The position numbers and the translations under genes are program-made. A DNA stretch of 64,000 nucleotides from Favolaschia claudopus. Taxonomy: Eukaryota; Basidiomycota; Agaricomycetes; Agaricales; Mycenaceae. Below the pieces are notes generated by a model. That model was not told the origin of the DNA and made no database searches. It was given only the letters and a program-made list of their open reading frames with translations. Shown here piece by piece: positions 54,041 through 64,000 of the stretch. The stretch is taken from assembly GCA_037176885.1 (NCBI GenBank), contig JAWWNJ010000019.1, forward strand, positions 1,674,001 to 1,738,000, given 5' to 3'. Every line of letters begins with the position of its first letter. The first letter of the stretch is position 1.

Positions 54041-56106
54041 ATGCACTATTGTCTATCAATTCCCGAAATCCTTCATCTCATCGTAGAAAATCTTGACTTT
54101 GAAATTCAGGTTCCATACCGCGCGGGCCAGAGCCGTTCCAAGGCTCTCGCGGCACTGGCACGCACATCTCGTGCTTTCGGCGATGTGGCTCTTGACGAAT
54201 TGTGGACACATCTCGTCGGCTTGGAACGCATCTTGTGTTGTATGCCTCCCGATCTATTTAGCGGTCGCCGTGAAAACAGAGTAAGTAGAGTTTGTTTAGC
54301 TCTTCAAAATCCAATGACTTGAGCTCAATGTGTTTATCGCGTCACGTAGAAGCTTCTGCGACCCATGAAAGCGTCAGACTGGGACCGTCCACGCATCTAC
54401 ATGAACCGCGTAAAACACTTGTGGGTAGCGGGCCGTCGCGTTGCGCGGCAAAACTCGTACTTTATCATTCTTCAGATTGCTGAATCCCGTGGAAATTGTC
54501 ATGTTGTGAACCGACTTGTTGCTTGAACACCTTCAACCTGGATTAAGTACCTCAGATACCTGGCCATTGGCACGGCATCAGAACATGCCGAAAGCCGTCA
54601 AACGGGCCCATCAATAAATTTTCTGTAAGTTATGGTTAGGGTCTATTTCACCGAGTCAGATTACTCTCACGGTCACAAAACTGAAAACCATTAGCTTTCT
54701 TTCTAATGGGATTCGAAAACCCATTAGAAAGAGCGTGGGAAAAAAGGGCACTTTTCGTTGTTCGTTCGTGCGGACACTTTTTCGGGACCCTCTCAAACGT
54801 CATCTGAGATGTGAAAAGAACGAGTACATAAAGTACTCGTAACCTATACAGTGGCATTCACGATGATCACCTTGCACCAAGCAATATCTTCGCTGCCCTG
54901 AACGGATCTTTTCCGGCGGGCGAAGTCGAATCCTATTTTCGACGACTGAGGAGTGTACAATGGTTAACCGAGCATGACTTGCTCAACATTCGTTTCTTGC
55001 TGTCCCCAAGGCTCAACGCACTCTCGCTAGACTTTCCGTCGTCCCACACGAATTTTTCGTTCCTATCTTCCATCCCTCTCATCTGTCCCGGCTTAAAGGA
55101 ACTGGGCGTTAACGCATTGGGCATTTTCTCGACGTTCCCAGATGGACCCTTCATCTCCGAACTCACTTGTGGCCTTCACTCGTTACAAAAGCTACGAATT
55201 GCTATTCCAGATCTTACTAATTTCGAGCACATCAGCCGAGTGAAGGGTCTGACATCTCTTGAATGTTTACTTTCAAATACTCTGCCAATGTTGTTCTCTC
55301 CTCTTTCCTTCGATGCTCTTGAAGAGGTGACCGTCTTCAATGGCAACCTCGACACAATCATCGATCTCTTCTCCCGCTGTTCTCTGCCCGTCTTGAAGCG
55401 ACTCAAAATTCACCCCAGCTTCGGCATCACCGCGACGGGCGTAGACAAGCTGCACAAAGTGTTGAGCCGATCGTGCACACCCAGCTCGCTCACGACCCTC
55501 GAATTAACCTTCGACGGAGATGACGAAGGTGGTGTCGAAGGAGAGGATCCAGAACTGTACACGATTCCCTTCCGCTCTTTCGAGCCCCTCTTTTGCTTCG
55601 TCAACCTCACCTCATTTTGTATCGCGTCAAAATCTGGAATCTGCCTGAATGACGAGGAGCTAGAGATTATAGCACGCACCTGGCCCCATCTCAGACACCT
55701 CACCCTTTGGGAGCGTGTCGAATGCCTGACACTTTCTCTCCGCTCACTGAGCATCCTCGCTGAACATTGCCCCCTCCTCGAAAGTTTAACCCTAACACTT
55801 GACCCCGAGTCTGATCCAGAGCTGCTCACCTCCAATGGTCACCAGCCCATTTCGCAACTTGCTCTGCACACACTCGACGTCAATCGGTCGCCCATTTCCG
55901 CGCCGACCCTCTTTACTGGTCGATTTCTATCCTCGATTTTTCCAAATCTGTCTGTCGTGACTACGGACCTTGACGTATCCAGAATCTATCTGCTGGAGGA
56001 GGATGAAGACTCTGAGCTAAAAGAGTACCATGATCTTTGGAAGGAGGTTGAGTCCCAGCTCTCTGTATTCAAAGCCATTCGGGAGGAAGAAAAGGCCAGA
56101 GTGTGA
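54041..56106 (+). CDS. F-box / leucine-rich-repeat-like protein (521 aa), with a novel 431-nt intron
   Basis: Exons: 54041-54280, 54350-54420, 54852-56106 (522 codons). Starts MHYCLSIPEILHLIVENL; LAALARTSRAF then VALDELW completes the F-box; DWDRPRIYMNRVK follows the first intron. The LRR-like half (LKELGVNALGIF, LTTLELTF, LRHLTLWERVE) is closely related to the gene at 60579. The third exon joins as KHFGIHDDHLAPSNIF, aligning residue for residue with KRIYISHDSLVPTNIF of that relative, which has no intron there. Predicted SCF substrate receptor; substrate unknown. It shares a promoter with DUF262 gene 4. Confidence 0.83.
54421..54851 (+). mobile_element. intronised insertion in an F-box gene
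   Basis: These 431 bp are absent from the homologous position of the paralogue at 60579. They begin GTGGGTAGC and end CCTATACAG, so removing them leaves an in-frame mRNA of the expected length. The insert contains inverted segments (CTTTCTTTCTAATGGG against CCCATTAGAAAG) and a palindrome GAGTACATAAAGTACTCG near its right end. It has no coding capacity. GTGG occurs at both edges and might be a short target duplication. Possibly an introner-like or MITE-type element. Confidence 0.6.
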
Positions 56107-56867
56107 GCCGAGTTGAAGCCGACCGGGAAAACCTAGGTACTGTAAAGTTTCAGTCAATTAATATGTCGCGCGTCTCCAGTCTGAAAATTTACGTTTTTTT
56201 TTCCGCTCTTATCACAGGTCACCGAATGAATTTTCGAATATCGCCAAAAAGCTACAAATATCTCCGGAACTTGGCCAAAAACGCTAAATTTTCGCCCTAA
56301 GCTGGGCCTTGGCAGTCGAATTTGCGTTCCGTTCATCCATATTCCAGATTTGATTACTCTGTTCAAGTTGTGATTCCGAGTCGAAACAGTCACAGGTTTG
56401 AATTTGAACATTAAAAGTTGTTGAGTGGATAAGTAGGAACATGGTGTACAAAATTCTGGAGGTTTTACGAAAGTTGCTGAGCATTACAATAATCGCTGAA
56501 CCAACTGGCTCCCAACACCGAGGCAAGCTACACGACATGACGGTCGACGTGGGCCGCGTCAATCAGGACCACGAGCTGCGAGAGAGGTGCCGCCTAGACG
56601 AATACGCGAGCCCGAGCGTGACTTCCAATCTCACAGAGAGTCCGACCCGATTTGGATGAGGATGGTTGTCCATCTCCAACGTGTACATGTACGGTATCAT
56701 CGCTACGCCGTATCTTCCTGGTGTTTTCGTAGGCAGTAACGGGCATCCACAAACGATAGCGCCGCCGAAGCATGGGATCCCACCCAACCAATCTATCGCT
56801 CGCTGTTGCCAAGCTCGCAATGAAACTCGACGCTTTGCACGTCTCACCATCATCGACGGTCAATGCT
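56107..56867. other. convergent intergenic spacer
   Basis: 0.76 kb between the stops of the F-box gene and the fused DUF262 gene. AT-rich at the left, with no supported gene. Confidence 0.5.
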
Positions 56868-59800
56868 TCAGATAGCCCTCTGCACTCCTCCTCCGCCACA
56901 CGCAGCCACCCCACCGCCTAACGTACCATACTGCTGCTGCCTCACCCGCTCCAACGCCTCCTGCGCCTGCCGAATCGCCATCTGCAGCTTCTCCTCCTGC
57001 TCCCGCAGCACCGCCAGAGACGACTCGACTCCTTCAGGGAGAGACGCGGATGGCGGGGAAGGTACCGCGGAAGAGGAACTCTGACTATCATCCGGTCGGA
57101 TGGTAGCTGGGGGTAACTCGTTCTCGAGTACTATAGGCCCGGCCGCTACCATACCAATTCCGACCTCAAGCATGCTTTCCGGCGGGTACGACGTGGATGG
57201 CGGGGAAGGTTTCCTCGCTAATGAAGAGGAAGATGACGTCAGACTGCCATTGAGGTTAATGGCGGCGGGGGCTTCACCATTTTCAGGCGCAGATTGACCG
57301 TCATTCGGTCGAATGCCAGCTGGTAATAACTCGTTCTCGAGTACTACAGACCCCGCCGCTACCATCCCAATTCCACCCGAGATCATGCTTGAGGGTGGAA
57401 ACGACGTCGCAGGCGGGGAAGGTATCCTCGTCAGCGGAGGCGACGCTGCAGATCCTTCACCGCCATTCATATCATTATCCTCCGAGACGCGCACAACGGG
57501 ACTAGCAACGCGGGCACTCGAATCTGTGCCGGACGCTGGCGACGTCGGTCGCAGAATGAGCCTCACACGTTTCCGAGATGCAGACGGTTGCTGCGACTCC
57601 ATCAACCTGCCCAAAGCTTTTCCCACATCGCCGTCAGCCTCAGCGTCGTCCCCGTCCCCGTCGTCGGCGCCCTCAGCCTTCCGCTTGACCCCCATCGTCT
57701 GCGAGCGAAGACTAGATCGAGGTGCTCTGGAAGCGAAGGTGGAAGCCTGGGGCAGCAGTACAGCGACGGAGGCAGCGTTAGGGGAAGGTGTGCGTTGGCG
57801 AGGCCCCGCAGGTCCCGCCGCATCGGTTTTTCCACCATTCAGGATGCTTCCCTCATCGTCGTCGCCAGCGCGATCCCCGTTAAGCCGCACGCTCCCCGCC
57901 AGCCGGGTCGTTCTAGTACCTAACAAGCTCGCGCTAGGAGCGCTCCCATCGCCCACGGCGTTAGCAGCAGCCTTCTCCCCATTCGCCAACAAAGGCCCTT
58001 CGTACGCGTCAATGAACGCCACCATCGTCTTGTACGTGCTGCTATTATTGCGGATCTCCCGATGCCGCTTCCTCGCGTCCTTCCGCATCTCCCCAACCGC
58101 CGTCCCCAACGCCTCCAGTGACACTCTAGCTTTATGCCGATGCAAGAGAATCGGAATCACGATAAAATCCAGCGACCCAATCTCCTTGAAACTCCGTCTG
58201 TTCCGCGAATCAGCGACGAGAGCCCCGAAGACGCGAAAGGTGTTTTCGACATCTGACTTGAATGCTGAGCTGAGCGCCGGGGGCTCCGAAAGCCATTTTT
58301 CCAACGTGGATTTAGGGTTAAGCACCAAAGAGTGGATCGTTTGGGCAATGCAGCGCAAGTCGGCACCCCGAGCGCGATCCCAAGGAAGCGCCTCATCGCT
58401 TAAGCCAGCGTCTCGAATTCCATCCCGAAGATGACGAACGAATTCCGCCCTCGGGGTGTTGATGGCTGCGAGCTTCTCACCCGCGGTGAGGGGGACTCCG
58501 AGCTGGGCACGCTGAGGCAGTAAACGTTAGTAAATCGCAAGATGTCGGTAGAACAGTGGCTACACACTATGAATGAGTCACGTTCCTGTGCGTCTGGAAT
58601 GTCGCGATACTCTACGCACATGAAGCGCCTCTCGTCGAAGACTCGACGGAGGTATTCCGGGAGTAGCTTTTTCGCAGAGCTTGTGGGATGGGCGGGATTG
58701 TCGCGGTACCAGTACTTGCCACCAGTGATACTTGAAACAGACCTGCTTAGCCGAGCAAATAAGCATTGAGACAATCGAGTTCTCACTGGTCCTGATCTAG
58801 TGCAGTCAAGTAAGGAAATGCGAGCCAGGAGGTCAAGCAGACGCACGAGGAATCTAAGGAGAGAGTCAGAAAATCTGCGATCAAGGGGGTACGAAACAGT
58901 TACGCACCAAACCATCCATGAAACTGTGTGATGCGTTACTCGCCGACAAAGATAAAAAGAGATGTCCTCACTAAGATATTGAAGTAAGCCGCTGCTTTCC
59001 GTCAATGCATGACCGCTTTAGGGTCGTCCCGGCGGCAGAATCGCGGACCGCTACCACCGAAAGTCACCCTCCACGGAAAGCTCGCATGGTACATACATAC
59101 CAAAAAGGACAGGAGGTACATGGTAATTGCGGAATACTGAATCGATGAAGCAAATTTGCTTGGACTCGGGCCAAATATCGCCTGCGTGTCGAGTGAGCTC
59201 CAGATCTCGTTGTTTGTGCAGATACACACCACGTTGGTATTCGGTTTGTAAAACGATGCCCCCACCATGTATCTCGCCTATTCGACGATGACTTGAGAGT
59301 GAATCCTAAGGGTCGGCGGCAAGCAAGACAGACGCAACTATACAAGACTTTGTGACTGTAAGTCGTTACGCTCGGGGCCGCATGGCTGCGACCTAGTTGA
59401 TCGAAATCCTGGCATGAGGTGCCAATAGCTTCGAGTTTCTCGGCAGGGGTGAGAGCAACGCCGAGTTGGCAGCGCTGCACGCAAGGCTCAGAGAACAGAG
59501 TAATGACGGATACTCCCACACACCTGGAACATCTCCCGCTCAGGAGTGTCTTCCATGCCCCGATACTCTATACATATCACGGCCTTGCTGGCGAACAACC
59601 TGCGATACTTGTCTGGAAGCATCTTCTTGGTGCGGGTGCGTTGATTGGGGTTGTCGCGGTACCAGAGGTTGTCGCCGGTAATCCTGAGTTCCGTTAATCG
59701 AGTAAGGGGAAGAAACGAGATACGCACGAGTCCTTATCTATGCAGGGTGGCGAGGAATGTAAGAGCAGGGCAAGCTGAGAAACAAGGGAACGCACAAGGA

Positions 59801-60456
59801 ATCTAGATATCGGGTCAGAGGATGAGAAGCCAAGAGAAACGACTACACACCAAACCCTCCATGAAACTGCATACCGGATTAATGCCCACAAAGGCAAGAA
59901 ACAGCCGCTACTCACCGATGTATTGAAGTCAACCGCTGCTTTCCGTCGATACACGTCCGCGACTCGGTCCCATCGTCATAACTGTTGACCGCTAGAAGCC
60001 CGTTTCAATGCTAGACGTCGCAAAAATGGGGTGGCGCGCACCAAAGATGACTGGAGGAATGTAGTAGTTTCGAAACAACGAGTCGATGATGCCGATCTGC
60101 TTGGACTCTGGCCAGACAACCTCTATGCGAAGAATGAGCGTTAGAGCGCAGTTTTTGTGGCACGCATGCGTACCGTGCTGGTAATCAGGCTCTAGATTGA
60201 TGTCTCCGTTGTGTATCTGTTCTGTTCGACTTCAGACCGAATCCGCAGTAGCAGCGGCAGGTAGAACGCAACTATACAAGACTTCTGTCCTGTATGTCGT
60301 CGCGCGCGGGGCTTTGAGCGCGCCATGAATCCTGTATTCCCCAGATTTGCCGGTCGCCTTCTTTTTGCCCTTTCCTTTCTTTGATTCGGGGTCTTCGTAC
60401 TCTTGTGAGAGCTCTTCTGGGTCAATGAGGTCCGAGTAGTCGTCGTCCGACACCAT
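56868..60456 (-). CDS. double GmrSD_N (DUF262) fusion protein 5 (921 aa, 17 exons)
   Basis: Module A exons: 60456-60273, 60221-60174, 60122-60042, 59991-59916, 59866-59851, 59803-59797, 59737-59728, 59683-59524. Junction exon: 59474-59339. Module B exons: 59277-59230, 59181-59101, 59050-58972, 58923-58908, 58853-58847, 58796-58787, 58730-58568, 58511-56868. All joins keep frame, giving 922 codons. Module A starts MVSDDDYSDL and has NGDINLEPDYQH, where the usual Arg is His, and an intact DGKQRLTSI. The junction exon begins like a normal ninth exon (RCQLGVALTPAEKLEAI), then switches after about 20 codons into the end of a first exon (VTTYSHKVLYS). Module B has TEYQRGDIW, FIDSVFRNYHVPPVLF and CIDGKQRLTSI, then the helical domain and a long tail with a duplicated segment and a C-terminal coiled coil. 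Two separate genes sharing exons is the alternative reading. Confidence 0.8.
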
Positions 60457-60578
60457 CCGCGACGACAAGCAAGTGCTTGAGAGTGGCGGGTTGGTGGCGG
60501 GAACAAAATGCCGATGCAAGCTATTGACAAACAAGTCAAAACTTCCGTTCTTCGACCCTCACACACTTCCTGACGGCC
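60457..60578. promoter_or_regulatory. shared divergent promoter, fused DUF262 gene / F-box gene
   Basis: Only 122 bp lie between the two ATGs, so the promoter is necessarily shared. AAGCAAGTGCTTGAGAGTGG and GACAAACAAGTCAAAACT match the promoter at 53834-54040. CAAGTGCTTGAG contains the short palindrome CAAG...CTTG. Confidence 0.65.
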
Positions 60579-62186
60579 ATGCACGATTGTCTAACAATTC
60601 CAGAAATTCTTCAGATTATTTTTGAAAACTTTCAATCACTGGAAAGGAGTCGCGAGGACCGTCGCGCTCTTGCAGCACTGGCGCGCACATCGAATGCTTT
60701 CAGTGCCTTGGCTCTTGATGAATTGTGGAAAGAACTCTACGACCTGGAGCCTATCGTTTGCTGTATGCCTTCCGATTTATTTAGCGGTCGCGGTGAAGAC
60801 AGAGTAAGTTCTTTCTAGCCTTTCTAAAATCTGCGACTCGACTTGGAGCTCATGCGTTACCAGAAACTACTGCGACCCATAAAAGCATCAGACTGGCACC
60901 GTCCACGCATCTACTTGAACCGCGTAAAACGCATATACATCTCTCATGATTCCCTTGTCCCAACCAATATCTTCCCTGCTCTGAACGCATCTTTACCGGC
61001 GGGCGAAGTCGAATCCCATTTTCGAAAACTGACGAGTTTACAATGGTCATACCAGAAGGACTTGCTCAACATCCGTTTCTTGCTGTCTCCAAAACTCAAC
61101 ACACTCGCGCTAGGCTTTCCGTCGTCCCTTACGAATTCTTCGTTCCTTTCTTCCATTCCCCTCGTCTGTCCCGGCTTGAAGGAACTGAGCGTCTATTCAA
61201 TGTATTCATCGTTGGAGGGACCCTCCATCTCCGAACTCATTCGTGGCCTTCACTCGTTACGAAAGATACACATTGCTGTTCCAGACCTAGCCAGTCTTGA
61301 GCACCTCAGTCGACTGAAGGGTCTGACATCCTTTACATGCTCACTTTCAAATACCCTGCCAATCTTGCACTCTCCTCTTTCCTTCATTGCTCTTGAAGAG
61401 GTGACCGTGCTCGATGGCAACTTCGAAACAATCATAGATTTCTTCTCCCGCTGTTCCCTGCCTGTCTTGAAGCGGCTCGAGATTTCCCCCAGTTCCAGCG
61501 CCACCACAACGAACGCAGACAAACTGCATAGAGCATTGAGCGGATCGTGCCCGCCCAGCTCGCTCACGGCCCTCACACTGAACTTCGACGCAGGTGGTGT
61601 CGCAGAAGAGCATCCAGATATGTACACCATTCCCTTCCGCTCTTTCGAACCCCTCCTTTGCTTCTTCAACCTCACCTCGATTTCCATCGGGTCAAAATCC
61701 GGAATCTGCCTGAATGACGAGGAGATGGAGATCATAGCGCGCACCTGGCCCCATCTCAGACGCCTCAGCCTTTGGGAGCGTGTCGAATCCCAGACACTTT
61801 CCCTCCGCTCGCTGAGCACACTCGCCGAACACTGCCCATGTCTGAACAGTCTATCCCTATCCCTTGACGCCAGATACATTCCGGAGCTACCCACCTCTAA
61901 TGCTCGCCAGCCCGTTTCGCAGCTTGCTCTGCACGAACTCTGCATCGGCCGGTCCCCCATTTCTGGGCCCGCCATCTATACCACTCGATTCCTATCCTCA
62001 ATTTTTCCAAATCTGTCTAGGGTGATTACGGAAGTTGGCATATGGGGACTCGATGAGCTGGGGGAGGATGAGGACTCGGAGCTGCAAGTATATCATGAGC
62101 TCTGGATGGAGGTTGAGTCCCAACTCTCTATATTTAGAGCCGTTCGGGAAGAGGAACGGGCAAAGGCGTTGGCCGATAAATCTTAG
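60579..62186 (+). CDS. F-box / leucine-rich-repeat-like protein (515 aa)
   Basis: Exons: 60579-60803 and 60864-62186 (516 codons), with a 60-nt intron. Starts MHDCLTIPEILQIIFENF; LAALARTSNAF then LALDELW completes the F-box; DWHRPRIYLNRVK begins the second exon. The remainder is LRR-like (LKELSVYSMYSS, LTALTLNF, LRRLSLWERVE). Close paralogue of the gene at 54041 but lacking its 431-nt intron. Divergent partner of the fused DUF262 gene. Predicted Skp1/SCF adaptor with unknown substrate. Intact. Confidence 0.87.
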
Positions 62187-64000
62187 GTATTTGCCCATGA
62201 AAAATCCCGTACATCCAGCGAAAGAAACTGAATCTTCTTCAGCCACCTGAATTTGAGGAGTAGCGACAAAGCGGCTTTTGGATCGAAAATGCAGGAAGCT
62301 TAGTAAAGGTCGCACTAGCAGGGTCGCAATTCTATGCATAAACATTGAAACTTTTACCTTTGCTTCACATAGACAGAGAACTTGCAATGAATACAAGTAC
62401 CGCTTACTTGAATCTGCATTGACACCAGAGATTTCATTATTTTATTTATGTATTTTTTGAACCTCCATAAAGACAGTAATTCAGAGTCGTTTCACATTTC
62501 TATGCAAATACCATGGAGCGTAATGAGACCTATGGAGCTGAAACTCGCCCGTCCTACCTCGCTGGGTGCGATTTCCAATTTGCAGCGGGAATCCTCGTTC
62601 GATTCGAGGGCACGTCATACGCGGTTGTCTGAATCCATTTTTTTGAAGAATACTTTGACAGAAGAATCAGTGGCTCAAACTCATTCGACACACCGAGGAC
62701 GTCCCTAGTCAGCTTCAAATCTGTATTACAGAAGGAAGAAGCTTCAAGATGAGACAGGTTCGTATTCGTATAGTCTCTCACCGGCTGTCCCCAGTGCGAA
62801 CAATCCTGATACGCTTAGAGATTACACCGCACGTACGAGGACATTTTTTTGTTGTATCGTCTGATTACAAGATACTATGTAGAGATCTACGCACGAAGTT
62901 TGCGAGATAGGACCCCAGGGCTGGGGCGCGCCTTCCCAACTTAAGAAGTCCCGTAGGTTATTGAGGTTGGATTGAGGTCGATAGATCGCCGTTCGATGCG
63001 AAGTTGGGCCCTCCAATGGTTTGGATCCTTTTTCAAGCTGATTTCTGATTGGGCTTACCGCTCATGTATTTGGTCCTTGTTGAGTCGGAAGCTCGAGATC
63101 TCGAAAACAGTTGCAGTGATAATTTTGGAGCAACTTGAAGGCACAACTGAGGTCAACTTTAACGCGAAATCGATATGATTGTGAGCGAAACTGAATACCC
63201 GTACCGCATTCCTCCCGCTGGGTGAGACGGGCACCATGCATGGACCAAGTCCTCGTTCAATTCGGGGTCGGGTGTTGGGACCTGGTCATAAACGTTTTTG
63301 ACTGCCATTATCGTCTGAATTTGGTTTGAATCGTCATTCAGCCTCGAAACTTGAATTAACGACCGGAGAAGTTAGAACCCGACAGGACAAAAAATCAAGT
63401 ATTTAAAAGCTGCACTGTCACGAAACAGGTTAGACTTTCAAATAAGTTCAATACGGTAAGCGTTCTAACCTTTAGAAAGTGCTTGATAGCGTGAAGTTGC
63501 AGTTCACGAATTGCACGAAAGCCAAGTGGAAGTGTTCCACTTGACGTACCCGTTCCGGTCTTCGTTCGAATCGAAGCCGGGCCATGCGATCTCGAGAGAT
63601 GATGAGAGATTTTTCTTCCTTTTTGCATACGTCGCTTCCGCACCGCACACGCTCGTGTCGTTCGAATACCCGGATTCAAAAGAGACGCGGCTCCGAAGCC
63701 TTCAAATCGCTGACCTGCATCCCAAAAAAATGACTTCACCTATAATTTCCTTTCGTGAGTGAAGATTCTAGTCGATAGAATGAAAATCAATACCAATTAT
63801 CCCTGGAAATCTGCCACAGAATTTCATACCCAGAGCGTCGGATGCCCAGCTCATCGCTCCGGCTGGTAATATGGAGCATAGATGCGGTCCTCGTTCGATC
63901 CGAGGTCGGTAGCATGTCAAGCAAGTCGCGCGACGTTTTTCTTGTAGATACATGATCTAAGTACCCACCTAGATGTCAACTCGAGTCGGCGGCGGCCTCG
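62187..64000. repeat. non-coding, four tRNA T-arm-like hairpins
   Basis: No gene seen. Four plus-strand elements have a 5-bp stem around a 7-nt loop that starts TTC, as in tRNA T-arms: CCTCG-TTCGATT-CGAGG (62593-62609), CCTCG-TTCAATT-CGGGG (63251-63267), CTTCG-TTCGAAT-CGAAG (63560-63576) and CCTCG-TTCGATC-CGAGG (63889-63905). Some have a hairpin upstream (for example GCTCC...GGAGC near 63856-63878), but none forms a full cloverleaf with paired acceptor stem. They may be relics of tRNA-derived SINEs. Confidence 0.45.

Noticed and set aside
57313..58434. 373-codon plus-strand frame opposite the fused DUF262 gene
   Set aside because: Antisense shadow; codon composition and family motifs are on the minus strand.
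62593..62609. Possible true tRNA genes at the T-arm hairpins
   Set aside because: D-arm, anticodon arm and acceptor pairing do not form at standard distances at any of the four sites.

Overview
The window looks like nuclear DNA of a basidiomycete fungus, most likely an agaricomycete. Genes are densely packed on both strands and split by many 47-70 nt GT-AG introns. Lineage-typical families are present: F-box/LRR proteins that begin MHxCLxIPEIL, a DUF6589 relic, GmrSD_N (DUF262) proteins and basidiomycete-only membrane proteins. I saw no prokaryotic, organellar or viral genes. All exon joins below were worked out by eye from frame and splice motifs; every CDS given sums to a whole number of codons except the broken F-box copy.

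Layout. 1-1.9 kb: degenerate repeats. 1.9-8.2 kb: two divergently transcribed, uncharacterised multi-span membrane proteins. 9.5-11.9 kb: a 14-exon flavin monooxygenase of Baeyer-Villiger type. 12.4-21.6 kb: three F-box/LRR genes (one frameshifted), a low-complexity protein and a GNAT acetyltransferase. 22.0-25.3 kb: a 12-exon JEN1-type monocarboxylate/H+ symporter. 25.8-26.3 kb: a 446-bp MITE with perfect 15-bp TIRs and 8-bp target duplications. 27.1-28.3 kb: a truncated DUF6589 gene that runs into the start of the first DUF262 gene. 28.3-40.2 kb: three same-strand DUF262 genes, with a decayed tandem-repeat tract between the second and third. 40.8-42.5 kb: a secreted GH18 chitinase. 42.5-51.4 kb: mostly non-coding or decayed sequence, with one small hypothetical gene and a CsbD/HMP1-like stress protein. 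51.4-62.2 kb: two head-to-head pairs of DUF262 and F-box/LRR genes. 62.2-64 kb: non-coding sequence with four tRNA T-arm-like hairpins.

The most unusual content is the DUF262 locus: six GmrS-like domain modules in five genes within 32 kb. All share one exon plan with consecutive 7-nt and 10-nt micro-exons. All are predicted nuclear (basic N-terminus; in most copies an acidic stretch followed by a basic PRKR-type signal), and none carries the HNH nuclease half of bacterial GmrSD. The last two modules are fused in frame into one double-DUF262 protein. The fused gene and the fourth gene each share a conserved divergent promoter with an F-box/LRR gene, so the DUF262/F-box pair was duplicated as a unit. 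In one of these F-box genes a 431-bp insert sits between canonical splice sites and leaves the frame intact, which looks like a recent intron gain. A functional link between the F-box proteins (possible SCF substrate receptors) and the DUF262 proteins is inference only.
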